The position numbers and the translations under genes were made by a program. From the NCBI GenBank assembly GCA_039184335.1, contig JBCDBD010000003.1, positions 62,001 through 126,000 on the forward strand: DNA of 64,000 nucleotides. Direction: 5' to 3'. This stretch comes from JBCDBD01 sp039184335. Lineage in GTDB: Bacteria; Bacteroidota; Bacteroidia; Flavobacteriales; Flavobacteriaceae. Below the pieces are notes generated by a model. It had not been told where the DNA came from. It was given only the letters and a program-made list of their open reading frames with translations, and did not search any database. This document shows positions 41,694-50,170 of the stretch, piece by piece (position 1 is the stretch's first letter; each line of letters starts with the position of its first letter).

Positions 41694-43892
41694 TCAATTT
41701 TTGTAAAACTTGGTCATTTTTTTTCCAGAATAATCTTGTACGACCAGCACATACAGCCCTGAAGCCATATCGGCAACCTGAATTGCCCCATTGATCTTCC
41801 CTTTTTTAACGATGTTACCTGAAGTGGCCACTATGGAATACATCGCATCAGGACTTAAGGAGGCTTCAATATTGATCTGTGCTGTTGTGGGATTTGGGTA
41901 AACCGATAGTTGAAGTTCTTGTTGATAGCTCAAGGGTTGGTTATTCGACCATGCTGGTGTGCTCGACCCATCAAATCGAAATTGTAGCGTTTCGCTAAAA
42001 GGCGAGGCCAAATTTTCTGTGCAAACGGTTCGTAGCCGCACTTCATATACTTTGCCCAATTGTAGATCGGAAAGCTCCATTTCGTCCTCCCAAAGCGTTG
42101 CCATCTGCCATGTATTGCTCTCTTGTTCACGATAAGCCAACTCAAAAAGGGTTTCCTCCAGGGCTTCCCAACCGACAGTTACCCCAGTGGGTGAGGCAGA
42201 GACCAATACAGGTTCTTCAGGAGTATCTGTTGTACATAACGATAGGCTGGCTCCTGAAACCAATAACGAGAAATCTTGGCTTGCATGGGCCAACATTCCT
42301 TTGTGGGAAATTGTAATGGTATATTCCCCTTCGGCATTGTCAATTTCAATGCGCTCATAAGGGTCTACCCTGTTGTCACCATGTTTGGCTTTTGCATCGG
42401 CTTTCGCCGGGTTCAGTTTCCACGGTAAGTATTCTTTTCCATCTTTTGTGATTCGGATGTCAAGATCATTGGTCAAGGCAGCAGTTGTTGCATTAAGCTC
42501 TCCCCTATTCGTATAGGTGCCTTTCGGATCTGTCCAAGAAAGGGAAGCCATCAATTTTTCCCCTTTCTGGGCCTTGACCGTAACGGAATACGATTCGCCC
42601 TGTAAAAGATGTTCTTCTGAGATTAAGGTACTATAGTCTCTCTGCGCCAACACTTCTGCTGCTTTTTTGGTATTGATGATGCCCCAGCCCATTTTGTAAT
42701 CTGGCCCTGGTGCAGCGATATCATCGGCCGTATGCAAGGCCAAGCCCTTTAAGGTCGCTGCCCTCATGAAAGTCCCAAAAAGTTCTTCATGATATTCTTG
42801 TAGTAACAACAATGCCCCCGTGACCCCCGGGGTGGCCATTGAAGTGCCTGTTGATGAGGCATAACTCGCATTTGTATTCGACGTTGTCGAAAATATGGCG
42901 GTTCCATCTCCCGCTAAATCAGGTTTGACCCGGCCATCGTCAACAGGACCAAAACTACTGTACGTGGCCACTGATGCCGCTCTAAGCTCTCCTTTGTTAT
43001 CGATTCGGGTATTCGCCCCTGCAACAGTTATCCCATTCTTTGATGTGGTAAAGCCCAACAGAAGGTCAAAACCATCTTGGGTCTTTCCATAGTTGGGACT
43101 TTCGTTGTCGTAGGAATGTTGTGCATTACCCGCAGCGGCAACCATCAAATAGTAGGGGGCGTTGTACATAATGTCATCCCAATCTTGTGATACTTTGATA
43201 TATGACCCAAAATACCAATCAGGCACACGATCTGTGGCGATACCATAAGAATGGTTCGATAACAACAATCCGTTGGCAGCAGCTTCAGCTACCTCGATCT
43301 TGTCCCTAGTCCAATCATGGGTAACAGCCCTTGCGGCATAGGCAACTCCTTTTGCCTTTTCTTTCACCCCAGATGAGATCAAGGTGCCAGTTACTAGGGT
43401 CGCATGTGAACTTACTGCTTCTGAGCCATCGGCATTGATTGCCCTGGTATCAAATTCTTGGTGGGTAGTGCGTGCAGGTCCTGCATCCCAAACACCTACT
43501 TCCATTCCCTTCCCATCAAGCTGCAGGCCCAAAAGTCCGTCTTGGTATAAGGTGTTGGCACGAGACACCTTGCTAGTCGGATCCATCAATGTCGTGTAGA
43601 ATAAAGGTGTGCCATCGGTTCCGATATCGCGTAATGCCACCACCGTACCGTCTAAGGCCTTTTCGGTCATTTGCCAATCCTTTTTATTGGCGATTTGTGC
43701 CATGCGCTGTTGGTTGATTGTGTTTTCCCTTTCAAACCTTGCTATCAACGAACGTATCTTCTCTTGATCATAATGCGCTTTGATTTGTGACTTCAGTGCC
43801 TTTGACTGTCCATTGGCATCAAAGGAAAGAAAGAAAACCTGTACCGCTAAAAAAACTAAGGTGATTTTGCCGAATAAAGCCTTGCTGTCCAT
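41694..43892 (-). CDS. S8 subtilisin-like protease with T9SS sorting domain
   Basis: A 732-residue secreted protease. A signal peptide (about 1-28) precedes a prodomain. The catalytic triad is D136 in VGVWDAG, H163 in SSHATLVTGT and S351 in STGTSMATPG; the oxyanion asparagine is in VAAAGNAQHS. A beta-sandwich (about 430-560) and a fibronectin-III-like domain (about 570-640, VSASPTGVTVGWEAL) follow. The last 75 residues are a type A T9SS C-terminal domain: LSVYPNPTTAQINIE, IVATSGNIVKKGKI and MASGLYVLVVQD. It is expected on the cell surface or released. The promoter (TATATTTG, 43917-43924) overlaps a perfect 8-bp palindrome. Confidence 0.95.
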   Translation of the reverse strand: MDSKALFGKITLVFLAVQVFFLSFDANGQSKALKSQIKAHYDQEKIRSLIARFERENTINQQRMAQIANKKDWQMTEKALDGTVVALRDIGTDGTPLFYTTLMDPTSKVSRANTLYQDGLLGLQLDGKGMEVGVWDAGPARTTHQEFDTRAINADGSEAVSSHATLVTGTLISSGVKEKAKGVAYAARAVTHDWTRDKIEVAEAAANGLLLSNHSYGIATDRVPDWYFGSYIKVSQDWDDIMYNAPYYLMVAAAGNAQHSYDNESPNYGKTQDGFDLLLGFTTSKNGITVAGANTRIDNKGELRAASVATYSSFGPVDDGRVKPDLAGDGTAIFSTTSNTNASYASSTGTSMATPGVTGALLLLQEYHEELFGTFMRAATLKGLALHTADDIAAPGPDYKMGWGIINTKKAAEVLAQRDYSTLISEEHLLQGESYSVTVKAQKGEKLMASLSWTDPKGTYTNRGELNATTAALTNDLDIRITKDGKEYLPWKLNPAKADAKAKHGDNRVDPYERIEIDNAEGEYTITISHKGMLAHASQDFSLLVSGASLSLCTTDTPEEPVLVSASPTGVTVGWEALEETLFELAYREQESNTWQMATLWEDEMELSDLQLGKVYEVRLRTVCTENLASPFSETLQFRFDGSSTPAWSNNQPLSYQQELQLSVYPNPTTAQINIEASLSPDAMYSIVATSGNIVKKGKINGAIQVADMASGLYVLVVQDYSGKKMTKFYKN

Positions 43893-43916
43893 AATGATTA
43901 AGTAAGATTTGGACTA

Positions 43917-43924
43917 CAAATATA
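43917..43924 (-). promoter_or_regulatory. -7 box TATATTTG for the subtilase gene
   Basis: Exact TAnnTTTG element, 24 bases before the subtilase ATG. It overlaps the left arm of the inverted repeat at 43922-43941. Confidence 0.6.
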
Positions 43925-43941
43925 CTTTCGTGTGAAAGTAT
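43922..43941. promoter_or_regulatory. Candidate operator: perfect 8-4-8 inverted repeat
   Basis: ATACTTTC (43922-43929), a 4-base spacer and GAAAGTAT (43934-43941) form a perfect palindrome that overlaps the subtilase -7 box and extends towards -33. That placement suits a repressor site. Confidence 0.5.
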
Positions 43942-44042
43942 CATCGGCAAAGCGTGCTATTTATTCGACGAATAACCTATTTGATTTCGATGAGTTGTTG
44001 TGAAAGTGAATTTTTCTGTGGTTTGTAGTATTTTTCTTTCAA

Positions 44043-44999
44043 TTATTTATGTTGTTTTACAATGATATATACTGGAAAATGATCGCTATATCCTCCCAGA
44101 TATTTTTTTCCGACAAAGGTGCGGAAGGGATTGCCCTTGTACCTCCCCTTCCATTCTTTAAGAAATCGAGGGGAAAAAATTCCGGCTTTTTTAAAGCTGT
44201 GCGTTCCTTTTTCATAGTTCAAAAAGGTATGTGAGATCAAGATTTGGTCAAACAGTCCCCATTTGCCCTTGTAATTTGCACTACCTTGATCTGGTGTCAG
44301 CAACCTTTGCATTGGATTGAACAAAAAACCAGATGCTGTTAATTTCTGTATGCTCTCTGAACTGGGATCGTCATTAAAATCACCCATTACGATGACATTG
44401 CTGTTTGGCCTCTGAATTGCAGCTATGTTGGCTAGAACCACTTCGGCTGCCTTTACCCTTTTGTAACGGGTTTCATCTTCACCATCCCTGCGTGAAGGCC
44501 AATGGTTGACAAATACATGAACTTCTTCTTTGTTCAACTTGCCCTGTACATAAAGAATATCCCTTGTCATGTCACGACCACCATTACCGTTATCGATGAG
44601 CAATGGTATGGTCTGTGAACCAAGTACTGTAAAATGGTCTTTATCGTAGATCAGTGCTGTATCGATACCACGCTCATCAGGTGATTCAAAATGTACATAA
44701 CCATAGTTGATTGCTTCAAGCTGTTCTGTTTGAAACAACAATTCAATAACTGCACTATTTTCAACCTCTGCAATGCCAATCAATATGGGATGCTTTTGGG
44801 TCTCGTCATCACCGATATGCCGAATCGCCTTGGCCAACTTATTTGTCTTTTTGGTCAACTTTTTTTTTGACCATCCCCTAGATCCGGTAGGGGTAAAATC
44901 ATCATCCAATGTATCGGGGTCATCCTTGGTGTCAAAAAAATTCTCCAAGTTGTAAAATGCAATGGTGAAACGCCTTTTTGATTTACGCTTTTCTGTCAT
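44043..44999 (-). CDS. Endonuclease/exonuclease/phosphatase family protein
   Basis: A 318-residue EEP-fold metal-dependent phosphoesterase. Active-site blocks are IAFYNLENFFDTKDDP at the N-terminus with the metal-binding asparagine, IGIAEVEN with the glutamate, FVNHWPSRRDGED, VIVMGDFNDDP and the C-terminal GGYSDHFPVYIIV with the Asp-His pair. No signal peptide is present, so it should be cytoplasmic. Nucleic acid or phospholipid substrates are both possible. The ATG at 44999 is chosen over a TTG at 45005, because the TTG overlaps a -7 box (TATTTTTG, 45003-45010) that ends only three bases before the ATG. It is divergent from hflX. Confidence 0.92.
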   Translation of the reverse strand: MTEKRKSKRRFTIAFYNLENFFDTKDDPDTLDDDFTPTGSRGWSKKKLTKKTNKLAKAIRHIGDDETQKHPILIGIAEVENSAVIELLFQTEQLEAINYGYVHFESPDERGIDTALIYDKDHFTVLGSQTIPLLIDNGNGGRDMTRDILYVQGKLNKEEVHVFVNHWPSRRDGEDETRYKRVKAAEVVLANIAAIQRPNSNVIVMGDFNDDPSSESIQKLTASGFLFNPMQRLLTPDQGSANYKGKWGLFDQILISHTFLNYEKGTHSFKKAGIFSPRFLKEWKGRYKGNPFRTFVGKKYLGGYSDHFPVYIIVKQHK

Positions 45000-45002
45000 T
45001 TT

Positions 45003-45010
45003 CAAAAATA
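45003..45010 (-). promoter_or_regulatory. -7 box TATTTTTG, three bases before the EEP gene ATG
   Basis: Exact TAnnTTTG match whose position predicts transcription starting at the start codon itself. Confidence 0.5.
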
Positions 45011-45050
45011 TGTCTTGACAAAATACAAAAATCGACTTGTAAACATTACG

Positions 45051-45058
45051 TAGATTTG
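45051..45058 (+). promoter_or_regulatory. -7 box TAGATTTG for hflX
   Basis: Exact TAnnTTTG element 16 bases before the ATG at 45075, giving a leader of about 13 bases. Confidence 0.6.
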
Positions 45059-45074
45059 CAGTTTAAACCACGTT

Positions 45075-46286
45075 ATGTTAGAACAACGGGCAATAGATTA
45101 TGAAAAGGCCGTGCTGATAGGGGTCATCAATCAATCGCAAGATGAAGTAAAGGTCAAAGAGTATCTTGACGAACTTGAATTTTTGACCTATACCGCCGGG
45201 GGTGAAGTCACCAAACGGTTCGTTCAACGTGTTGAGACCCCAAATCCAAAAACCTACATAGGCAGTGGTAAGATGGAAGAGGTACAGCATTTTGTAAAGA
45301 CCCATGAGATCGGTTCTGTCATCTTTGACGATGAGCTCTCGCCCGCCCAGCAAAACAATATCGAGAAATTGCTACGCTGCAAGATATTGGACCGAACTGG
45401 GCTGATTTTAGACATTTTTGCACAGCGTGCCAAGACAAGCTATGCACGTACCCAAGTTGAATTGGCGCAATACGAATACCTGTTGCCCCGTTTGACCGGG
45501 TTGTGGACACACTTAGAACGGCAACGCGGTGGTATCGGTATGCGAGGTCCAGGGGAGACTGAAATCGAAACAGACAGGCGAATTGTTCGTGATAGAATCG
45601 CCCTGCTCAAAAAAAAGCTCACCAAAATTGACCGTCAAATGGAAACCCAGCGAGGCAATCGAGGAGCCTTGGTCCGCGCAGCCTTGGTAGGGTATACCAA
45701 CGTAGGCAAGTCGACTTTGATGAACGTCATAAGCAAAAGTGATGTCTTTGCCGAAAACAAACTCTTTGCCACTTTGGATACCACGGTGCGAAAGGTCGTC
45801 ATCGGCAATTTACCCTTTTTGCTCAGTGATACTGTTGGTTTTATCAGAAAATTGCCTACCCAATTGGTCGAAAGCTTTAAAAGCACCCTAGACGAGGTTA
45901 GGGAGGCTGACCTACTGTTACATGTGGTTGATATTTCACATCCAAATTTTGAAGAACATATCGCTTCGGTCAACCAAATATTGGATGAAATCGATAGTGC
46001 CGATAAAAAGACCATCATGGTGTTCAATAAAATCGACCAATATGTGCCCGAGACCATTGCTGATGATGATTTGGCCACTGAAAGGACAAGGGCTCATTTT
46101 ACCCTTAAAGAATGGCAGCATACATGGTACGGTCATATAGGAGACAGGGCTCTGTTCATTTCAGCCTTGAACAAAGAAAATCTAGAAGCATTCAGAAAAC
46201 GGGTCTATCATGAGGTGCGCGATATTCATGTGACCCGTTTTCCTTACAACAATTTTCTATACCCTGAGCATTTGGATGAATTTTAA
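45075..46286 (+). CDS. hflX: Ribosome-associated GTPase HflX
   Basis: A 403-residue GTPase that splits or rescues stalled 70S ribosomes, especially under stress. The N-terminal HflX domain shows GGEVTKRFVQR, TYIGSGKMEEV and the family hallmark GGIGMRGPGETEIETDRR (about 152-169). The G domain has G1 GYTNVGKST (206-214), G3 DTVGFIRKLP and G4 NKID. A short C-terminal extension ends with YPEHLDEF. It has its own promoter and is followed by a terminator-bearing gap. Confidence 0.97.
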   Translation: MLEQRAIDYEKAVLIGVINQSQDEVKVKEYLDELEFLTYTAGGEVTKRFVQRVETPNPKTYIGSGKMEEVQHFVKTHEIGSVIFDDELSPAQQNNIEKLLRCKILDRTGLILDIFAQRAKTSYARTQVELAQYEYLLPRLTGLWTHLERQRGGIGMRGPGETEIETDRRIVRDRIALLKKKLTKIDRQMETQRGNRGALVRAALVGYTNVGKSTLMNVISKSDVFAENKLFATLDTTVRKVVIGNLPFLLSDTVGFIRKLPTQLVESFKSTLDEVREADLLLHVVDISHPNFEEHIASVNQILDEIDSADKKTIMVFNKIDQYVPETIADDDLATERTRAHFTLKEWQHTWYGHIGDRALFISALNKENLEAFRKRVYHEVRDIHVTRFPYNNFLYPEHLDEF

Positions 46287-46608
46287 GGTGTTTGGGACAA
46301 TTATTGGTCAAAAAAATCACCGCTTATTGACTCCATAAGCAACGGCAGATGGTTTTCATCGGAGAAATCAAACCGTTGGTAGGTGACACCACAAAAAAGT
46401 GTGGGTTGACAACAAAAAGTTTACTTACAGCCATGGCAGCACTATTTTTACACTGTATTTAAGTTATAGTGTTTACCCCTCCCAATTGGTGTCGGGATTA
46501 TCTTGAACTCAACCAAAGAACTACTTAAATTCCCCAATTTAAGTATCCTACTTTACTAAAAAAGCCCTTGTTTCCAAGGGCTTTTTTATTATGCTGGTAT
46601 GCTTTACA
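46287..46608. other. Intergenic region of 322 bases
   Basis: It contains the terminator at 46558-46587. A minus-strand frame (46301-46408) without a start codon reads TLFCGVTYQRFDF then ENHLPLLMESI, faintly like an AraC-type cupin domain, and may be a gene remnant. Nothing else was recognised. Confidence 0.4.
46558..46587. terminator. Bidirectional intrinsic terminator
   Basis: A-rich tract, stem GCCCTTG (46564-46570), loop TTTC, stem CAAGGGC (46575-46581) and six T. It is symmetric, so it can end hflX transcription and the minus-strand SUF/DUF3078 transcripts. Confidence 0.85.
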
Positions 46609-47535
46609 TTAAAAAGAATAGCTCAATCCTAGCGTCCAATAGGTCTGCAAATCGTTGTCAATATTATCAAAAGTGGCATCGGCATTGCCCAAAGTGTTCA
46701 ACTCATAGTTCAATGCCTCTTGTTTATTGTTTCGCAAGCCAAAATCGAAGCCAACACCGATCATCTTCCACAAGGTATAGGCAAATGAATTTGTCCATGT
46801 CCAATTGCTCAAATCACCATCTTCGTAGCTCTGGAACATCGAAAAGTTACTTTTGAAATTGATGGCCCCAATTTCCTTGGTATAGTCGGCCACTATTTTT
46901 GCCCCAGTAGATGAATCAAAAATGGTGTCTTCATCAGCAAACACAAAATTATAGTTCAAAGGATGGACGACTACGACCAAGTCGGTAATGGGAGTCCACG
47001 TAGCTCCAATACCAAGATCAAGATATCCAGGATCATTGAAGTTGCTCAATAATGTGGTTCTGTACTCCATGAGTCCAGAGATTGCAAATTTCTCACTCAA
47101 CTTACGTCCATAGAGCGAGGAAATGTTAAAGACATCGGTCGCTTCTCGAAAGCCATCGTCATCATCAGGATCGTCTTCGTCATCAAGCTTTACCCAAGTA
47201 AGGTTGGTGTTCAATGAATTTCGCCAAAAGAACTTTTCTTGTTGTAGATTGGCCGTAGCATTCACCGTAAAGCCAATATTGCCTGAAGAGTTATTGGGAA
47301 AGCCCTGGGCATACCAATTACTGAACTGGGACAGACTGCCCCCTATGGTTCCAAAAGCTCCAAATTTCCACCCGGGCAAGGCATCGATTTGAGCCTGTAG
47401 GGCATCTACCCTACCCTGTATTGCCGCGATGGAGTCTTTTTTAGGAGTCATTTCAGCTTGAAGCTCTTCTTTTGTCTGCCCAAAACTGAAATTTACCATG
47501 CAAATTGCAAGTGCGGCCAAAACTATTTTTTTCAT
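46609..47535 (-). CDS. DUF3078 outer-membrane beta-barrel protein
   Basis: A 308-residue protein with a signal peptide (1-19, ending SFGQ), a short coiled segment (about 20-52, PKKDSIAAIQGRVDALQAQI) and a DUF3078 barrel with alternating aromatic strands: WKFGAFGTIGGSLSQFSNWY, FWRNSLNTNLTWVKLDD and the final LQTYWTLGLSYSF, whose terminal phenylalanine fits BAM recognition. An Asp-rich loop (DDEDDPDDDDG) faces outward or into the periplasm. Function is unknown. It follows the SUF operon on the same strand but has its own exact -7 box (47564-47571). Confidence 0.9.
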   Translation of the reverse strand: MKKIVLAALAICMVNFSFGQTKEELQAEMTPKKDSIAAIQGRVDALQAQIDALPGWKFGAFGTIGGSLSQFSNWYAQGFPNNSSGNIGFTVNATANLQQEKFFWRNSLNTNLTWVKLDDEDDPDDDDGFREATDVFNISSLYGRKLSEKFAISGLMEYRTTLLSNFNDPGYLDLGIGATWTPITDLVVVVHPLNYNFVFADEDTIFDSSTGAKIVADYTKEIGAINFKSNFSMFQSYEDGDLSNWTWTNSFAYTLWKMIGVGFDFGLRNNKQEALNYELNTLGNADATFDNIDNDLQTYWTLGLSYSF

Positions 47536-47563
47536 AGTGTAAGTGTTTGTAGTGTTTGAACCA

Positions 47564-47571
47564 CAAATGTA
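47564..47571 (-). promoter_or_regulatory. -7 box TACATTTG for the DUF3078 gene
   Basis: Exact TAnnTTTG element 28 bases before the ATG at 47535, in the 59-base gap after the DUF2480 gene. Confidence 0.55.
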
Positions 47572-47594
47572 AGAATAGTCACAAAGGGGAGAAA

Positions 47595-48107
47595 CTATTT
47601 TTGGGCGGTTTTATACAGTGGTACTGATGAGCAGGCCTCACCGTACATCACACTTTTGGCAACGGGTTGAAGCAGGGTAATGGCCATCGAATAGGCATTT
47701 TTAGGTACAGGTTTATTGGAACACCCTTTTATGATAATAGGCTTGTCTTTGAATTCTGTAACATCTAAATTCTCCAATATGGACTGATAAACCATAGTTT
47801 CCAACAGCTCCAAATCACCAACCACCACTTTTTTAGCAAACGGCTGTAATTTTGACACCAACAACATGTGGGCCCATGCGGGAACAATGGCATCTGTCGA
47901 ACAGTGCAATGCCACAAATTGGTCTTGGTATTGAACCCAGTTGTGCTCAGAAACTGAGTGCCTAAATTCCTTTTCACGTAATATCAAGCCCTCATATAGC
48001 CAATCGCCTATATCAAGTACCCTCCTTTTCCCTTCTGGGTAATACGCTTCCAAATCAAAAGTCACCAGTTTGCTTTGGGCAACCCTATTTATGATTGTAC
48101 CAGACAT
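47595..48107 (-). CDS. DUF2480 family protein (SUF-linked)
   Basis: A 170-residue cytoplasmic protein matching DUF2480. Blocks are KLVTFDLEAYYPEG, DIGDWLYEGLILREKEFR, VALHCSTDAIVPAWAHMLL and DKPIIIKGCSNKPVPKNAY, ending PVAKSVMYGEACSSVPLYK. Several cysteines (HCS, KGCS, EACS) are suggestive of cluster or metal chemistry, but no role is established. Its start lies one base after the end of the SufT-like gene, so it is the last gene of the SUF operon. Confidence 0.9.
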   Translation of the reverse strand: MSGTIINRVAQSKLVTFDLEAYYPEGKRRVLDIGDWLYEGLILREKEFRHSVSEHNWVQYQDQFVALHCSTDAIVPAWAHMLLVSKLQPFAKKVVVGDLELLETMVYQSILENLDVTEFKDKPIIIKGCSNKPVPKNAYSMAITLLQPVAKSVMYGEACSSVPLYKTAQK

Positions 48108-48108
48108 C

Positions 48109-48435
48109 TTATAAAAGACCTAACTCTAATTTAGCTTCCTCGCTCATCAATTCTTGGCTCCATGGGGGATCGAACGTAATTTCAACCGCTACATCATTTA
48201 ACGCATCAAGTGATTTTACCTTTTCTTCTACCTCAACGGGCAAAGTCTCCGCTACGGGGCAATTTGGCGATGTCAAGGTCATCAATATCTTGACATCGTT
48301 GGCTTCGTTCACGAACACATCATAAATAAGCCCAAGTTCGTAAATATCAACAGGTATTTCTGGGTCATAAATGGTCTTCAATACCTTGACAATTTTTTCT
48401 CCCAACTCTGCAGTATCTATTGTTGTTTCACTCAT
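48109..48435 (-). CDS. SufT/MIP18-like (DUF59) Fe-S assembly protein
   Basis: A 108-residue DUF59 protein. The core is KVLKTIYDPEIPVDIYELGL and MTLTSPNCPVAETLP with the single conserved cysteine, plus AVEITFDPPWSQELMSEEAK at the C-terminus. DUF59 proteins assist maturation or transfer of Fe-S clusters; in the SUF context this one is usually annotated as a SUF system assembly protein. It is packed between sufE (1-base gap) and DUF2480 (1-base gap). Confidence 0.93.
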   Translation of the reverse strand: MSETTIDTAELGEKIVKVLKTIYDPEIPVDIYELGLIYDVFVNEANDVKILMTLTSPNCPVAETLPVEVEEKVKSLDALNDVAVEITFDPPWSQELMSEEAKLELGLL

Positions 48436-48436
48436 T

Positions 48437-48859
48437 TCAATTCAATTGTGTTTGATAGGCCACGGCGTACAGCTTCAATTGTTTTACCATACTGACCAAT
48501 CCATTGGCCCGGGTGGGTGATAGGTGTTCTTTTAATCCGATTTCATCGATGAACTTGGTATCGGCATCAATGATATCCTGTGGCTTTTGATGGCTAAATG
48601 CCCTTATCAGGATAGCGATGATTCCCTTGGTGATAATGGCATCACTGTCAGCTGTGAACGTCAGTTTATCGTTTTGTAATTCAGCATGAACCCATACCTT
48701 GCTCTGACAGCCCTTGATGATGTTGGCATCGGTCTTGTGCACTTCGTCAATCAACGGCAGTGACTTTCCCAATTCAATCATGTATTCGTAGCGTTGCATC
48801 CAATCATCAAACATTGAAAATTCATCAATGATCTCTTCTTGTATCTCTGTTATGGTCAT
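48437..48859 (-). CDS. sufE: SufE cysteine desulfuration protein
   Basis: A 140-residue sulfur acceptor for SufS. C51 in IIKGCQSKVWV receives the persulfide. Other family blocks are FDDWMQRYEYMIELG, LPLIDEVHKTDAN and SPTRANGLVSMV near the C-terminus. The start giving MTITEIQEE is preferred to the open-frame TTG 15 codons upstream, which reads an unconserved basic stretch. It lies 72 bases after sufS. Confidence 0.95.
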   Translation of the reverse strand: MTITEIQEEIIDEFSMFDDWMQRYEYMIELGKSLPLIDEVHKTDANIIKGCQSKVWVHAELQNDKLTFTADSDAIITKGIIAILIRAFSHQKPQDIIDADTKFIDEIGLKEHLSPTRANGLVSMVKQLKLYAVAYQTQLN

Positions 48860-48931
48860 ACGTCGGTTTTGTATAAAATTACGATTCGCCTGAATGGTTT
48901 TCAAACGTTTCGGCCAAAGATTCTTTGTCCT

Positions 48932-50158
48932 TTATTGAAGCATTTGTTTTGCTCTTTTCACACCCGCAACCAATCGGTCCACCTCTTCTTTTGTATTGTA
49001 AAAACTTAAACTGGCCCGCACTGTGCCCGGAATCTGGTAAAAGTCCATGATGGGTTGCGCACAATGGTGTCCGGTACGTACTGCAATACCCAGCTTATCA
49101 AGAATCGTACCGATATCGTAAGGATGGATTTCTTCTATGTTGAAGGAAATGACCGCTGTTTTCTCAGAAGCGGTACCATAAATCTTGAGGCCTGCAATCT
49201 GCAATAATTCTTCGGTAGTGTACCGAAGCAACTCTTCTTCGTAATTGGAAATGTTATCAAAGCCAATGGTGTTCATATAATCGAGCGCAGCACCAAAGGC
49301 GATGCCTCCACAAACGTTAGGTGTACCAGCCTCGAATTTATGGGGCAGGCCGGCATAGGTCGTCTTTTCAAAAGTGACTTCAGCTATCATCTCGCCACCA
49401 CCTTGGTAAGGCGGCAACTTTTGCAACCAAGCTTCTTTCCCGTACAGCATTCCTATTCCGGTAGGTCCGCATACCTTATGGGCAGACACCGTATAAAAAT
49501 CAACATCCAATGCTTGCATATCTGCCCTGATATGTGGTGCAGCCTGTGCTCCATCGACCAAAACAGCAGCACCATGGTCATGGGCCGCCCCAATAATCCT
49601 CTCTATGGGATTGACCGTTCCCAAGGCATTGGACACATGGTTACAAAACACCAATCGGGTCTTTTCAGAAAGAAGTTCATGGTATGTCTCCATGACCAGC
49701 TCACCGTTCAAGTTCATGGGAATCACTTTCATTAGGGCACCTGTACGCTCACAAAGCATTTGCCAAGGTACAATATTCGAATGGTGCTCCATGGCAGATA
49801 CCAAAACTTCATCACCTGCCTTAAGCATTGATGAAAATCCGTTGGCCACCAAATTGATGCTATGGGTCGTACCCGAGGTGAAGATGACCTCATGGGGCTT
49901 TGCAATATGAAAATGTTCTTGTATTTTGACCCTAGCTTGTTCGTAGGCATCGGTTGCCTCTTGTGAAAGGGCATGTACCCCACGATGGATGTTTGCGTTA
50001 TATCGCTGGTAATAATCAACGATTACATCGATTACGGGTTGAGGGGTCTGTGATGTGGCCGCATTGTCAAAATATACCAACGGAAGACCATTGACCTGTC
50101 TGTTGAGAATAGGAAAGTCTTTGCGAACCAAATCAACATCAAACCCAGTCTGAATCAT
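48932..50158 (-). CDS. sufS: SufS cysteine desulfurase
   Basis: A 408-residue PLP enzyme, class II (SufS/CsdA-like), that mobilises sulfur from cysteine. PLP-lysine K228 is in TVSAHKVCGPTGIG; the persulfide cysteine C365 is in RTGHHCAQP. Other blocks are FDNAATSQTP, IHRGVHALSQEAT, FTSGTTHSINLVA and HHSNIVPWQ. It lies 12 bases after sufD. Confidence 0.97.
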   Translation of the reverse strand: MIQTGFDVDLVRKDFPILNRQVNGLPLVYFDNAATSQTPQPVIDVIVDYYQRYNANIHRGVHALSQEATDAYEQARVKIQEHFHIAKPHEVIFTSGTTHSINLVANGFSSMLKAGDEVLVSAMEHHSNIVPWQMLCERTGALMKVIPMNLNGELVMETYHELLSEKTRLVFCNHVSNALGTVNPIERIIGAAHDHGAAVLVDGAQAAPHIRADMQALDVDFYTVSAHKVCGPTGIGMLYGKEAWLQKLPPYQGGGEMIAEVTFEKTTYAGLPHKFEAGTPNVCGGIAFGAALDYMNTIGFDNISNYEEELLRYTTEELLQIAGLKIYGTASEKTAVISFNIEEIHPYDIGTILDKLGIAVRTGHHCAQPIMDFYQIPGTVRASLSFYNTKEEVDRLVAGVKRAKQMLQ

Positions 50159-50170
50159 ATGGCATAGGGA

